A stretch of 64,000 nt of DNA from Pyrenopolyporus hunteri (taxonomy: Eukaryota > Ascomycota > Sordariomycetes > Xylariales > Hypoxylaceae), in the NCBI GenBank assembly GCA_902806595.1, contig CADCXC010000003.1:620001-684000 (forward strand), given 5' to 3'. Shown in pieces: positions 25,201 to 36,364 of the stretch. Made by a program: the position numbers and the translations under genes. Every line of letters starts with the position of its first letter. Positions within the stretch are counted from its first letter, which is position 1. The notes below the pieces were generated by a model. The model did no database searches. It was not told where the DNA came from and saw only the letters and a program-made list of their open reading frames with translations.

Positions 25201-25583
25201 GTAACTGCCACGATTCTAACCGCGTTTCTCGCACGTAGGATATTCCATTGCCACCGCAAATATTTGTGTTCCTTCATTCGTCCGGGGTACTCTACCGAAG
25301 AGAGCAAGGAGAATACGGCATTGGACTCACCCAGATCGAAATGACTGCCTAATTAGGCGCTGCCCGTAACGGACATGCTCGCTCGTGTCTAGAGGCACCG
25401 AGGCTTGCGGCGCTTGAGGAACGTCTACCTAGTTCGGTATTCTTTGGCTGGACTGTCTACCGAACCGACATTTTAAGAACCAAGGCTGTACATATTCTAT
25501 GGGGCGTTTGTGCTGCATAGCCTCAATGCCGCGTATACGCAACAGAAATAGCCCACGCCCGGAAATTTCGGTGTGGCTAACGC

Positions 25584-26696
25584 TTAGGAATCAGCATCCC
25601 AGACAGGGAGATCGATGTCGATCACGATGGGTTTGTGCAATCTTCGCGGTCCCGAGTGCGGGTAGTTGGATGCCTGGATGGCGCAGTTTACAACGCAAGT
25701 CTCCTTGCGCCCGAGCCGGCCAGTTAGCACTGGTCCGTCACTCCGCGCGGATGCCGGGTTTCCACTAAGACCCCGGGTACCGATGCCGGGGTTCGCACCT
25801 TCATCAGTCGCCGCATTCGTTGCTGCCTCGCCGGTCGTATACGCCACCGGAGCTGACGACGACGATGACGAGACCTTGGCGCCGTCATTATCTAAGGGCA
25901 TTCCACCCTTGACTGTGAGGTTAACCAGGCAGTTCTTCTGATTTCCTACGCCAGGATCCTCCCATCGGAAGGTGCTGTCTAATTCCTTGTACCGCACAAA
26001 CTTGTTCGAGAGGTCCCAACGAACGCGCTCTACGCCTCGCGCTTCGTGAACGTGCCCGCAGAGCGCGATGCGTGGCCGTACCCGCCATAATGCTTGCCGC
26101 AAGCTCTCACAGCCCAACGCTTCCCTGCGACGCGATTCGTCCCTGTGAGTACGTGCCGGCCCGTGTGTAATCAGTATGTCCGTGTTGAGTGGGATATCCT
26201 TCCATATATCCTCCGCGACTGCGGGATCTGAGCGCGGATACTGAAAAGCCCATTTCCCACACGAAGGAACATAGGGGGAGCCAAACACGTCGAAGGTGGT
26301 TCGCGGGCCTGATGGAGAGGTGAGTTTGATGGTGCGACTCGAGTGTCGTAGATAGATGAGGGAGTTGGACTTTACGAGGAGATCTTGACAGTCAATGGGA
26401 TTCTGAGGGCTATTATTGTGGAAATAGTCCCCGTACTGGCCGAAGAAATCAGAGTCGAGCGTAAGATCGTGGTTGCCAGCGATGACAAGCTTGCATTCGA
26501 AGTCGACTTTCTCCAGCCATTCCACCTGTTTCGAGAGCTCAGTGAAGCTCCCCTGGTTGGTGAGGTCTCCGCAGTGGACGAGTACGTCGCCTTTTGGAAG
26601 TTTCACTGTGCAGTTGTGCGTGTCTGATACGCAGACAAAGCGCGTTCGTCGAGTCCGCTGTGGGGCCGCTGAGGGGGACACGGACGAATCGGCCAT
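25584..26696 (-). CDS. Calcineurin-like metallophosphoesterase (MPPED-like)
   Basis: Single-exon, 370-residue protein of the metallophosphoesterase superfamily. All five metal- and phosphate-binding blocks are visible: SDTH (D25, H27), GDLTN (D44), GNHD (N75, H76), ITHGPA with its histidine, and CGHVHEARG (GHVH). The block order and FDVFGSPYVPSCGKWAFQY-like segment resemble the MPPED1/2 subgroup, whose members cleave cyclic or phenyl phosphodiesters in vitro. The true substrate here is unknown. The Ser/Ala/Gly-rich stretch at about 275-335 is an insertion before the last strand (PIVIDIDLPVWD). No signal peptide is present, so it is probably cytosolic. The ATG at 26696 is the first of the frame. 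Confidence 0.92.
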   Translation of the reverse strand: MADSSVSPSAAPQRTRRTRFVCVSDTHNCTVKLPKGDVLVHCGDLTNQGSFTELSKQVEWLEKVDFECKLVIAGNHDLTLDSDFFGQYGDYFHNNSPQNPIDCQDLLVKSNSLIYLRHSSRTIKLTSPSGPRTTFDVFGSPYVPSCGKWAFQYPRSDPAVAEDIWKDIPLNTDILITHGPARTHRDESRRREALGCESLRQALWRVRPRIALCGHVHEARGVERVRWDLSNKFVRYKELDSTFRWEDPGVGNQKNCLVNLTVKGGMPLDNDGAKVSSSSSSAPVAYTTGEAATNAATDEGANPGIGTRGLSGNPASARSDGPVLTGRLGRKETCVVNCAIQASNYPHSGPRRLHKPIVIDIDLPVWDADS

Positions 26697-29420
26697 GCTG
26701 CCCGAGATTCAAGGAGTGGTACGTTGTTGGGTTGAATATTCGGTGAGCCTTCTAGACTTCGTCATAGGCTTTCTTTCACCTGCCTGGAGGATTTTGAGTA
26801 ATAACGCTTACATACCTAGGTACATAGTTCGAATCATGATGACTGCCTGAACCGATGATTCTTGAAGATAGGTAAGCGTTAGCTGGTTTCCAATTAAGAC
26901 GCCTTAGGTTTATTATACGATGGTGGCATACGACCAAACCAGGGTTTGATGGACGATACTAGTAGTAGTAACCGGCATTGGGAAACGAGACTTGTTCTAT
27001 TTAGGAGGATGAATTTGGCTGTGATTATTATAGAAATGTAGAAGTAGGGACACTATTAATTCGGGAATGGAACTGAGCATAATAAGTATAGGCAGTTTGT
27101 CACCTTCGAGATGTCATCATCTATGCATAATACTTTATATTCGAGGTTGATGATAACGGGGATAAACGGTGTTTGTGTTTGTCTCGGGCGCTGCATATAA
27201 AATTAGCAGAAAATTATAAAATTAGTACTTCGTACAGAAGGACGGCAGAGCTTGATTCTTCCCCACTAAAAATGTGCATGTGTCGAAAATTGGAGCTGCG
27301 TTACATTGAACATTTTCTAGAATACAGTCTGGGACGGCGCAATGTTACTGTGTAAGTAGCGGTATAGCAGCTGCCTGTTGGCGGTATAGTTGGCCCTAAA
27401 TGATTACGGCAAGCACAGTGTAGGCCCTGTCGCATTGTCGGCCGTGAACCCCGCGCCGACGCTTAGAACAATACCAATGAAGCGGCTAAGATGCTGCCAA
27501 CCCTGCCAAATTCCAGTCTTGGCGTGGTACTCCAATGTTGCATTTTGTCGTCTCTCTATTAAAATTCAGGGGCAGTCCGAGCTCTGTGTGTTCACCTTGC
27601 TTTATTTCGTGCATATTTGACTGCTTATCGAGATGGCCGACAAGATAACACTAATAAATTACGAGCGAGACGGGAATCATGTAGAGGTGCATTTTGATAT
27701 ACGACGGGGTGTCCGGCATGTGTTGTACTTATATCCATGCAGAGCATAGGTACATTATCTCTGGCATTGTACATTGCAGGTAGGTGGGCGAGGTACATTC
27801 GTATATCTGTATTAACCTGGGATGCATGTCCCCGTTGAGCATAGGGTATACCTACCTACCTACTTTATAGTACATGCACATAGGAATTCACATACATGGC
27901 CTTATGTCCTAAGATACACAGGATATTACGAGGTACAGCTGGAAGCGCAGGTATCATAGGTATGTACTCTGATGGCTCGTGCAACAATTGCGGTCGCCAT
28001 AGACCGAATACAACCCATCGGATGCGATAATACATCTCCATATTTCCATATTTCAGTAGGTGGTACCAAGGCAGTGTACACGCAACCCCCTAGCAGAGAG
28101 TGGAAAGTCCCCCCTGGCAAGTCACCTAAATGAGAACTTTATGCGTGGGAAGTTTGCATTCCCAGGGCTGCTTAGCCGACTGGCCAACCACCGATAATGG
28201 GAAGTGGCCCTTCGGGTGGAACAGCAGTTACATGCCTCTATCTTTATGTAATGTACATACGTAGGTATTTTACGTAGGTATATACCTACTACCTACATAT
28301 TATACATGCCTTCGTAGAGGTAGACGGGACATAACCTGCATACCACCTAACCTAACAATTCAAGGTTCCAGCTAATGAACTCTCGCAAAAGCTCAAGTTG
28401 GACCCTAGTTCCCAGTTTGGACCTAGGCAGTTGAGCGCAGTTGAACCCAGTTGAACCCGGTTGGTTGACCCGGCTGGACCAATCCCCTTTCCGCATGCAT
28501 CTCATCGCTCTTTTTCCCATTCATCGTTCAATCCCCGGCTCCCAGCCCTGGACCACAATATTTGCTTCTGCCACGCCACGGCCACGACGGGCTCCTTTAC
28601 CACATACTGTCCCATCCAATCCCAAGCCATTGGCGTACCGCACACATTCTCTTCCTCTTCTTGTCGTCTCCCACCTGCCTCCCTCAGGTGCTTGAATCCT
28701 TAGGACAACGATTACCCGATTGGATCGAGCCTAGGGCGCGTGAAGCCGTTGTCAGGGAATCGAGTCTAACGTGTGTAGGAGGTTTTGATGAGAGTTCGAG
28801 TACTGGTGGTGACCGTCTTCTCTCCTAATCAGCTCCCCCAATAGATCCAGGACAGGGAAGGACAAAGAGAGGGAGAGAAGGAAAGAAAAAAAAAAATAGG
28901 GAAAGGGATCGTGCATTTTTGTCCAGGTCAGCCGGTCCGTCGTGGACGACATCCGGGAGCTCTGCCAAGATACAGCGAATCGATCGGTATTGAAGCTACA
29001 GTTTGATCAAATTCGTCTCTTGTAGTCATCTCCCATCGTCATTCTTTTTTTTTTCTTTTCTTCTAATTACTCTTCTCGCGCGTGATCCCCGTCGGATCCA
29101 GATTGACAGCCGCTGGCGACTGCTGTTCCATCGCGACAATACGATTGACCCATATACCTTCGCTATCAACTCCTCGCCGCCGTCGTTATCGTCGCTGTCG
29201 TCACCGTCGTATCTTTCAGCCACGGCTACGCTCAAGCTCCCTTAGTTTTTTTCATCTCTGCCATCGCACATCCTGGAAAGGGGGGAGGTCGCCGCTGTTC
29301 CGCACTCGGCTCTTTGGCTTGTCTCGGTTACACATTATCACGCTGGATAAAGCCGATCGACACCGCCTCGAGTTCCACGAGCGCGCTGTTACCTGTGGCC
29401 GTCGCTGATCGTCTTTGGAA
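26697..29420. other. Intergenic region, with CT-rich leader upstream of the TeaR-like gene
   Basis: No gene supported. TACC/GGTA clusters lie at 27848-27865 and 28258-28300. The 28.4-29.4 kb part is pyrimidine-rich and gives open frames of biased composition in several phases, as expected of a long fungal 5' leader; spliced leader introns are possible but not provable here. Confidence 0.5.
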
Positions 29421-31136
29421 ATGGCAACTATGCCAGCGGTCTCGAGCACCACCACTCTTACTCCTCCAACTAGTTCACACGGAGACTATTCTGGATGGAA
29501 TCACACATCCTCTGGTCATCATGACGTGAGTCCTTCTTTTCACCATCTCCACCAAGCTGCATTTATTCTTCTACTCCGCAATACTCCCTCTTATAGTCCG
29601 GGTCCCAATTCGTTACTGTTCATCGGGTCTCCACTAACGCATGCGACTCATCGTGTATAGGGCTCTATGCCGCATACGCTATCCACGGACCGGCGTGAGA
29701 CCAACGGCTACGTAAAGGGAGCGTCCCATTTCGGGAACGGGGACTCAGGCTACGACCCCTACGCGACGGATAGTTACTTACCTAATAAAGGTAGGGCGTC
29801 TCTTTTATGATCTAATTCCTTCGCAAACTACACACCTATTTATATACGAAGTATTATATAAATAGAGAAACATGACTGATAGCCAGCAGATGCCCGCACG
29901 AGTCAACCAACCTCGCTATCAGATCACAAGCGTCCCAATGCCGACGTTTCACCTTCGGAGCTGGACGATGACGAACATTCGAAATGGATCCATAGAGACA
30001 AGCTAGCTAGGATAGAGAACCAGGAACTGCAAGCGGCGGGAATCATCCTGCCTAAGCCGAGGTCTCATAGTAGGCCAAGGCGGGACCGCAGTCAAGAGAA
30101 GGCCAATAGCCATCGGAAAGGTACCGATGCTGCAGAGCAGCATAGCGGCGCAAGATCTCGGAAAAACTCAGAGCTGAGCATCGAAAAGCCTCACGATATC
30201 GAGGTTCCAAGTTGGGATTTACGTCTACCAGAGGAAATAGCGGAGGACCCCGGCGAGTATTGGATAACAAACGGCAGTGCCAAGTCGCGGATTCCAGTAG
30301 CCAAAACAAGCCCAGCACCGATTCCTGTCGACTACCTCGAGCGAGATGCGCCTGTAGCGCGAAAGTCGAGCTTTCCTCTCCTTGACGAGGATGCTTCTAT
30401 CGCGCTGCCGAAGCCGGCGAGGTCGCGTAGTGGGAGTGCCAATATCCTCGATGATATTCCCAAGATCCAGCCTACGAAACGCTCTAATACGGAGGGGTCA
30501 CCTAAGAAAACGACACCCGCCGGAACGAAGAAAGGTTCTACGCAGACAAAAACCACCACGCAGGGCAGACCTAAGACTCGATCAGGTCCCAATCCTCGTA
30601 GTGGTTCTAGGACACGCCCGACCACCCGATCCGGCGAGTTGTCACCATCTGTATCCAAGTCTGCTCCAGAGGGAGACCCGCCATGGATGATTTCGGCATA
30701 TAAGCCCGATCCCCGCCTACCGCCCGATCAGCAGTTACTTCCTACTGTCGCGAAGAGGTTACAGCAAGAGAAATGGGAACAGGAAGGGAAGTTTGGGAAT
30801 ATATACGACAAGGAATTCCGACCGCTTAACGACGAGGGCTTCTTAAAGCCCCCCGAATTAGAAAGACCGAAGAAGACCGAGGAAGAAGAGAGACAAGATG
30901 AATGGCCGCTGCGGCCTGGCGCTAAGAGCCCAAGCACGAGTCGCCCCGGTACCAGCTCTTATTCGACGATGCCCAAAATACAAGGCGCACCCGCCGTTAG
31001 CCCGCTCGCGAGCCCGCGCCCAGTCCAGCAACCGCAGGTTCAACGCGCCCCGACTCCTAGAGTACCGACACAGGAAGAGCAGCCGGAAGAAGAGAAGTCG
31101 GAGAAATCCGGCTGCGGTTGCTGCGTTGTAATGTGA
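29421..31136 (+). CDS. teaR: TeaR-like prenylated cell-polarity protein (CaaX C-terminus)
   Basis: Three exons: 29421-29525, 29661-29790 and 29890 (or 29887)-31136, giving about 493 residues. Both introns restore the frame. Most of the protein is Ser/Pro/Arg/Lys-rich and probably disordered. Conserved islands are ELDDDEHSKWIHRDKLARIE with QELQAAGIILPKP (coiled-coil-like, about residues 100-135) and PPWMISAYKPDPRLPPDQQL followed by AKRLQQEKWEQEG (about residues 335-375). The protein ends GCGCCVVM: CVVM is a CaaX prenylation box, preceded by cysteines that could be palmitoylated, so it is very likely anchored to the plasma membrane. This architecture matches fungal TeaR, the membrane receptor for the microtubule-delivered cell-end marker TeaA at hyphal tips. 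The name rests on recall of that family and the CaaX box, so treat it as probable. Two alternative acceptors of intron 2 differ by one codon. Confidence 0.82.
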
Positions 31137-33878
31137 CCTTGCCTGATACACATCACACTTGCACGTATTCAACAGCTTGCGGAGAATACCATCAACCTGA
31201 GCAAACGATTAGAATACACCTGAACGAAGTTACGACTCTCTCGGATCCGAGCCATATCCAGCGTTGTTCTGTTTCAACCGCACCCCATGCGCTAATATCC
31301 TTTTCTTTTGTTTACGGATTGCTGCCCGTCGAATTGAGATTCCGTCCCTTTCCCGAGTCGCCTAGCCGAAGTATCACGTTGCCATTGATATACCATTTCC
31401 GCGGAAAGGGCAGGCCAGAGTCTCTCTATTTGCAGTGTGTTTATTATCATCTTCTCTTTCGGTGCTTGCAAGAAAAGGTTGCCGGCGTTCGTAGGTTTGG
31501 ACAGAACGTTCGGGAGTAGCAGGGTGTATACATCATTTACCATCGAAGGAGTACAGGTTGCCTCAGCGCCGACATCCATATTTGATTTTACTGCTGTATA
31601 ATTGCCCTTTGCTTCGTTCTGCTACCAGATTTTAGTAGTTGCTTCTGGGCAACCATGGGGGTCTCACTACAGTTTCGTTTTCGTAGCACAGACATACCGA
31701 GAATTCTGATTGGGGGACTAACGGATGCGAGGTAGATTTCTGAGTGTGCAGGACTCTTGTATGGCGACAAGAAGTGGAGGGGGTGCTAGTTGAGTTGTCG
31801 GTCGCCGGCTAGGTGATTCCAGATACCCCTCCTGGCTGGCAAGGGGGTGACATAGAGGCTCAACTGAATATAAATCTATACATCCAGTTTTGCGGAATCC
31901 TTTCGTTCCCGAGATATTATATCTTGGCCTTGTTTTGCTTGCAGAGCGCATCCAGCACGGATCTAGTCGCATAACTTAGCTTCGTATTTGTGTCTGGGGG
32001 AATGCTAGGTGCTTGCCATTTTTCCATTTCTAATGGATTGACTTGAGCGATATCTAAAGAGCTAGAATCGTATAGCTTACATACCTACTCTTAGTTAATT
32101 ATGTCGTCCTTTCTAAAAGAGGACGGTCCTGATACTATTGATGGAATCCTTTGAATGGGGGTTGAAAGGGTTCTCTCAGCTACACTATTTAGATATATAT
32201 ATGTAGATGCTTTCCCGGATAAGTCCAAAGGCCGGTTGTGGGGGTAGGAATGTGCTGCTATCGTCCTTGATCCGGTTGACACTTCATGAATTTCCCTACA
32301 TATGCCTACCTAATATTATGCCCGTATGCTCTTTCTCGAGCCCCGCGGCTGTTGCTCTTGCTTGCGATCACGAATGCGCTTGTAGGTTTGTTACTTGAGT
32401 TATGTGTTTGGCAATAATGGGAAACACTACATTCAATGTATGGCTCTTATAATAACGCCCTAGATACCCGAAATCGAAAGAAGCTATAACTCACTTGCTC
32501 CTAGAAAATTGCTGTCTTAAGCTTCCTGCCTGAGCTTGATATTCGTAGCTCTATCTATCTATTCCGAGCACACCGCTTACGATATTCCTACCAAGCATAT
32601 CCACCTTCGACTGCATCACTACAGCGAGCGGGAACATCGAGAATACGAAGATGCTTAGACGACGTACGTCAGTAGCGACCCGGGGCCGGTATTCCTCGGA
32701 AATATTAGAGCTATTGCAATGCATCTCAAGTCCACTGCCAGAGATGAACTTGTTAGCGCCAATTACGCTGTCGATAGCCTTCAAGACCTTCGGTACCTGT
32801 GCTCAAACCACACCGGGGCTTCGTATGTACACTTCCTACCGCATCTGCGCACCGGCATTGCGTTTCCCTAAGGGGCCCAGCCGCCCAGACCCGCCGCTAG
32901 ATGCTAGCTGGTTACTCGATCGCGTTATGGAATTGTTAGAGGAAGAGGAAGAGGAGAAATTTAGCGCCGGTAGATATGAGAAGCGAGGACTGTCGCGGGA
33001 AAGAGTGGCTGTGGAAAGAAAGGGAGATGAAACTTGGCCCGCCGTCGTGGGAGCTGCGAAGGAAGTATTGTCGTGGATGACAGCAACAGCTGCGGTTTAT
33101 CTATATGCATCTGCGCTCCTTATTCCTCCGTCTGATGCCTACTAAAAGCCCGAGAGGGATATGGTTTACTATGGCGAATTATGGTGAACTGGATTGGGCC
33201 GAGCGATTTTCAGAATAGGGTTTGGGTATGGGTTTGGGGGGAAGATGTTTTAATACCAGCGAAAGCGCGTATGAACTTGGTTATATCCCTACCAAAGTAG
33301 CTCTTTATGCATAAGCGATTCTGAGTCTGGGGACCTATGAATTGAGATTACTATCTGTCTATTTATTAGATCTCGTAGTCAGGGGCAGACGGATAGGTAG
33401 GTATGGATGGAATGATACATATTTTCAGCTATGGGATATGCTTCATACAAAGGTGGAGATTTAGAGAGTGTTGATAGGCTTATTAGACTCATTCATCTTG
33501 GAATAGGGAGGTGACTTGGAGAAGCCAATGCACTCTCAACTATCCTTTGTATGTCCCCTTGGATGCCTAGCTATCTAGCTAGTCGAGGACTTAAAAGACA
33601 TCAGAGCCTTTACTCGCTTTATATCAACTTGTAAGCTCCATGACACTTTGTTGTTCTACACGATACTAATGCTTCCAATATGACGTATAAAGGATGACCG
33701 TTGTCTGCGCAATACATATATGCTCCATGAATTGAATGGCGGGAAAGCTCTAGACTCAGCAAGACTTTCATCACACTACGGAAGGCAGCATGATTCGCAA
33801 AGAGTGCCGTATCAGTATAAGAGGAGCGAGCCCACCCCTATCCTAAGCTCCAACACCAACAGACCAGCCGCTTGTTAA
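31137..33878. other. Intergenic region with one doubtful open frame
   Basis: The 3' flank of the TeaR-like gene, then mixed sequence. Only the frame at 32651-33145 is worth naming (listed separately). TACC words are sparse. Nothing else is recognised. Confidence 0.45.
32651..33145 (+). CDS. Possible hypothetical protein, 164 residues
   Basis: Open frame from ATG to TAA without family resemblance that I recognise. The second half reads like real protein: a predicted acidic helix (SWLLDRVMELLEEEEEEKF), then basic residues, then a short hydrophobic segment near the end (VLSWMTATAAVYLYASALL). The first half is less convincing. It could be the last exon of a longer gene or chance. No RNA-level evidence can be seen. 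Confidence 0.3.
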   Translation: MLRRRTSVATRGRYSSEILELLQCISSPLPEMNLLAPITLSIAFKTFGTCAQTTPGLRMYTSYRICAPALRFPKGPSRPDPPLDASWLLDRVMELLEEEEEEKFSAGRYEKRGLSRERVAVERKGDETWPAVVGAAKEVLSWMTATAAVYLYASALLIPPSDAY

Positions 33879-34646
33879 ATGAAACGCAAAATGTCTTTCT
33901 CACCAGATCTTCCCGCCAGCCCTATGAAGAATACTATTTTGTGGCGTAAAGGCCATATAGCCCACCCTACAATAGCTAGATCTCTTAGGCCTAGGGATGA
34001 GCCAACGGCGGAGAGCGAATCACAGAATGGGCAAGACTTGGAGAAGAAGAATGCGGATGAGGGGAATACCTCGATCTTTGGAACCGAAACTTCTAGCAAG
34101 GACGGATCGAGCTACGGCGGTGTCAATGGGATTTATGGGCCGTGTTCGGGTACGACGCCTCATTCTTTTCTAGGATCGCGAAACCCTCCGAAGACTAATA
34201 GTGAAGTAGGCGAAGGCTCAGCTTCGGGCGCAAAAGCCTCTTCTCCCCTATTCCCAACACATCATCCTCCCGGATATGCCGCCCCAAAAACCGGTTGCGG
34301 AGGGTCAGAAGACTACTTCTCGATGCTGCCTAGGCCTACTAAGGCCGAAGATCAGGGCCGGTCGTCGCTCTTCGGCGGTTCCACCGACGACAGCAAATTC
34401 ACGGACCGGGCCGCGGACGCTAGCAAACAGCCGCAACACAAAATTATTCGGACACCCGTCGGATTCGGGCATTACGCCTCAAGAATGGCGTCCCGCACGT
34501 CTTCTCCTGGAAGAAACTTGCTTATGCGGCGGATGGAAGAGAACGAGGCGCGGCTGCGGGATCTCACGCGCCGGCTTGGGCATTTGCAGCAACGGATTGA
34601 CAATGTGCAACAGCATACGGACCGCTGGCTAGAGGATGGGTGGTAG
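33879..34646 (+). CDS. Hypothetical protein with C-terminal coiled coil
   Basis: Single-exon, 255-residue protein not assigned to a family. Residues 1-190 are polar and Ser/Gly/Pro/Lys-rich, probably disordered. Residues about 195-255 carry the only conserved-looking part: TPVGFGHYASRMASR, then a charged amphipathic helix running from MRRMEENEARLRDLTRRL to LQQRIDNVQQHTDRWLEDGW. Heptad spacing of Leu/Ile/Met suggests a coiled coil and therefore oligomerisation or a partner protein. Good codon-like composition over the whole length and a clean ATG support it as a real gene. It converges on the flavin-reductase-like gene 190 bp downstream. Confidence 0.65.
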   Translation: MKRKMSFSPDLPASPMKNTILWRKGHIAHPTIARSLRPRDEPTAESESQNGQDLEKKNADEGNTSIFGTETSSKDGSSYGGVNGIYGPCSGTTPHSFLGSRNPPKTNSEVGEGSASGAKASSPLFPTHHPPGYAAPKTGCGGSEDYFSMLPRPTKAEDQGRSSLFGGSTDDSKFTDRAADASKQPQHKIIRTPVGFGHYASRMASRTSSPGRNLLMRRMEENEARLRDLTRRLGHLQQRIDNVQQHTDRWLEDGW

Positions 34647-34833
34647 GGATGAGGTGTTGATAGATGCTTGCTGCTGTGGGTTGAGCTGGAAGCCGCGACT
34701 CTTATTCGTCATCTCGTGGGTCGGGAAAGGGGAGTGGGATTTTCGGAGGCATATGACGCTCTGAGGAGAGATCGTACGAGGAGAACAAGGCTGTAGACGT
34801 AGACTAGCAATGCTCTGGGCGTCATAGAGTCTA

Positions 34834-35637
34834 TTAACTTTCTTCCCGGATACCAGAGTTGTTTTTCGGTATATTAACGTGCTGAGTGGTTCTCTCTGTA
34901 GAAGTGTCTTGGTCGGTCGTCGGTCTGTCTAGGAGTTTTTCTCCTATCTGCCGGTACGCTCTGTCCGCATACGCAAGTGCAAGGCTATTTTCATCCCGAG
35001 ACTCGCCGGGTATTATATCCAAAACTTCCCCTATGACGATGGCGTGGTGGTCGAAGTCACCATCCACGGGGGGTTCTAGGTGGCGGTATTCGCACTTTAG
35101 TACGTGCATAATCCCCCGGCCCTGTAACACTGGGAGTGTGCCTGGTGAGGGTACTTCGACCTCAGATCTAGACATGGAAATTTTGTCCGTGGCAAGTGGT
35201 TTTTCTTTATAGTTCCTAGCTTGTTCCCACTCATCTTTCCATTCTTGTCGTCCTAAAACCTGGATACCGAGTTTTTCTAGACCCGCGAGGACGCCTAAAT
35301 CTGTTTCTGCTATTCCTTCGGTCTCTGGAGGCCTGTTGCCTCGAGTGAACAAATCCGCGATCCTAGCGCCGTGGTCGTCGCTGCTTAGAATATGGGCATT
35401 AAACCTCCGGCACTTTACAAGTGCTTGATGCGTCGTGCTCGGTAAGGTTACGTTGAAGGTAACCCGAGGGACGGGATCGATGGATAAGGACGTGAAAGAG
35501 GAAACGGTCATAGCTCGAGGAATTGGGCGCGCGTCACGGACGTTTGACGTATCGTCAAGCTTATCGAGACCGCCTGCGTTCTCGAGAGTCGTGATAACTA
35601 CTACGGGATGCGGGATTTGGCGCATGACAGCGCGCAT
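34834..35637 (-). CDS. Flavin-reductase-like protein (FMN-binding split barrel)
   Basis: A 267-residue protein when started at the first in-frame ATG (35637). The domain begins almost at once with MRAVMRQIPHPVVVITT. It continues with PRAMTVSSFTSLSIDPVPRVTFNV and FNAHILSSDDHGARIADLF, the FMN-binding face of flavin-reductase-like split barrels. EYRHLEPPVDGDFDHHAIVIGEV is the final strand. Such proteins reduce flavin for partner oxygenases or act as small FMN oxidoreductases. Coding-like sequence (ESSKSLRHVLSQP) continues upstream in frame to an in-frame TAG without an ATG, so the true start could be in an upstream exon, possibly adding a mitochondrial presequence. The C-terminal ~40 residues are polar. 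TATA-like sequence is present at about 35740-35765. Confidence 0.82.
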   Translation of the reverse strand: MRAVMRQIPHPVVVITTLENAGGLDKLDDTSNVRDARPIPRAMTVSSFTSLSIDPVPRVTFNVTLPSTTHQALVKCRRFNAHILSSDDHGARIADLFTRGNRPPETEGIAETDLGVLAGLEKLGIQVLGRQEWKDEWEQARNYKEKPLATDKISMSRSEVEVPSPGTLPVLQGRGIMHVLKCEYRHLEPPVDGDFDHHAIVIGEVLDIIPGESRDENSLALAYADRAYRQIGEKLLDRPTTDQDTSTERTTQHVNIPKNNSGIREES

Positions 35638-36364
35638 AGGCTGAGATAGCACATGCCGCAAAGACTTAGAAGACTCTACTCGGCCCCCTTGAGTCCTACG
35701 GTGAGTAAATCGTACCGGAAAGCCTCCAACTATTTACTTAATTAGCCTATAAATACTATAATTCGTTTATAAACGGTCGCTCTCACCGGCTTGTCCGGAG
35801 GTCTCCCGGACTAAGAAGGTCACCCGAGCTCTCGGTATCGTGTAGATAGGGGCATATCGTGGCCTTGTAGACTTCAACGCCCACTTCAGACCACCGAGAC
35901 TCTTCATTTCAGTCCATGAAGACCAATGGTACCACTGAAGCCAGAATTGGCTCTTTTTATCATCGGCGTCAAGAGATTTGTCGTAGCTTAAAAAGCTCTC
36001 GAGGTTATTGACGGCTTTTAGCTCCCACTTAGAAATTCCGATAAGATAAAGATAAAGTCCGCGATAACGATAAGGATAACAAGTGTCAATGGTCTGTTGC
36101 CAGCCATTCCCGGGCCGGCAAAGCTTTATCGGATCGAAATTTCCAACTTCCGATTCCACGAAAAAAGTTGAGGGTCGGAAGAATATCGCATCGCCAATTC
36201 GAGGTGGGCAAGACAACATAAACACATGACATAGCATATCGGAGAAAGTCAATTGACGAAACACGGCACCAGTTTTCATACTCCGATACTGCCAACTTCC
36301 TCTAAACCGGCCATAGGGCCTAGCGAATAACGACAGCGCCTGCTCGCCCCTCCGCAATCCCATA
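35638..36364. other. Divergent promoter region between flavin-reductase-like and bL31m genes
   Basis: It holds TATA-like AT-rich words near 35740-35770 and the upstream region of the bL31m gene. A long minus-strand open frame (36582-35767) spans it; see findings. Confidence 0.45.

Larger units (their letters stand above)
17275..25583. other. 8.3-kb gene-poor region rich in short repeats
   Basis: I see no supportable gene. The first ~900 bases are the leader and promoter of the J-domain gene, with GAGA/CT tracts (17829-17880). The rest has scattered TACC/GGTA clusters (18618-18680, 20211-20232, 21276-21290, 23408-23420, 24068-24085), several small tandem repeats and open frames below 120 codons without domains. 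A hydrophobic 116-codon minus frame at 19693-20043 was not accepted. Confidence 0.5.
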
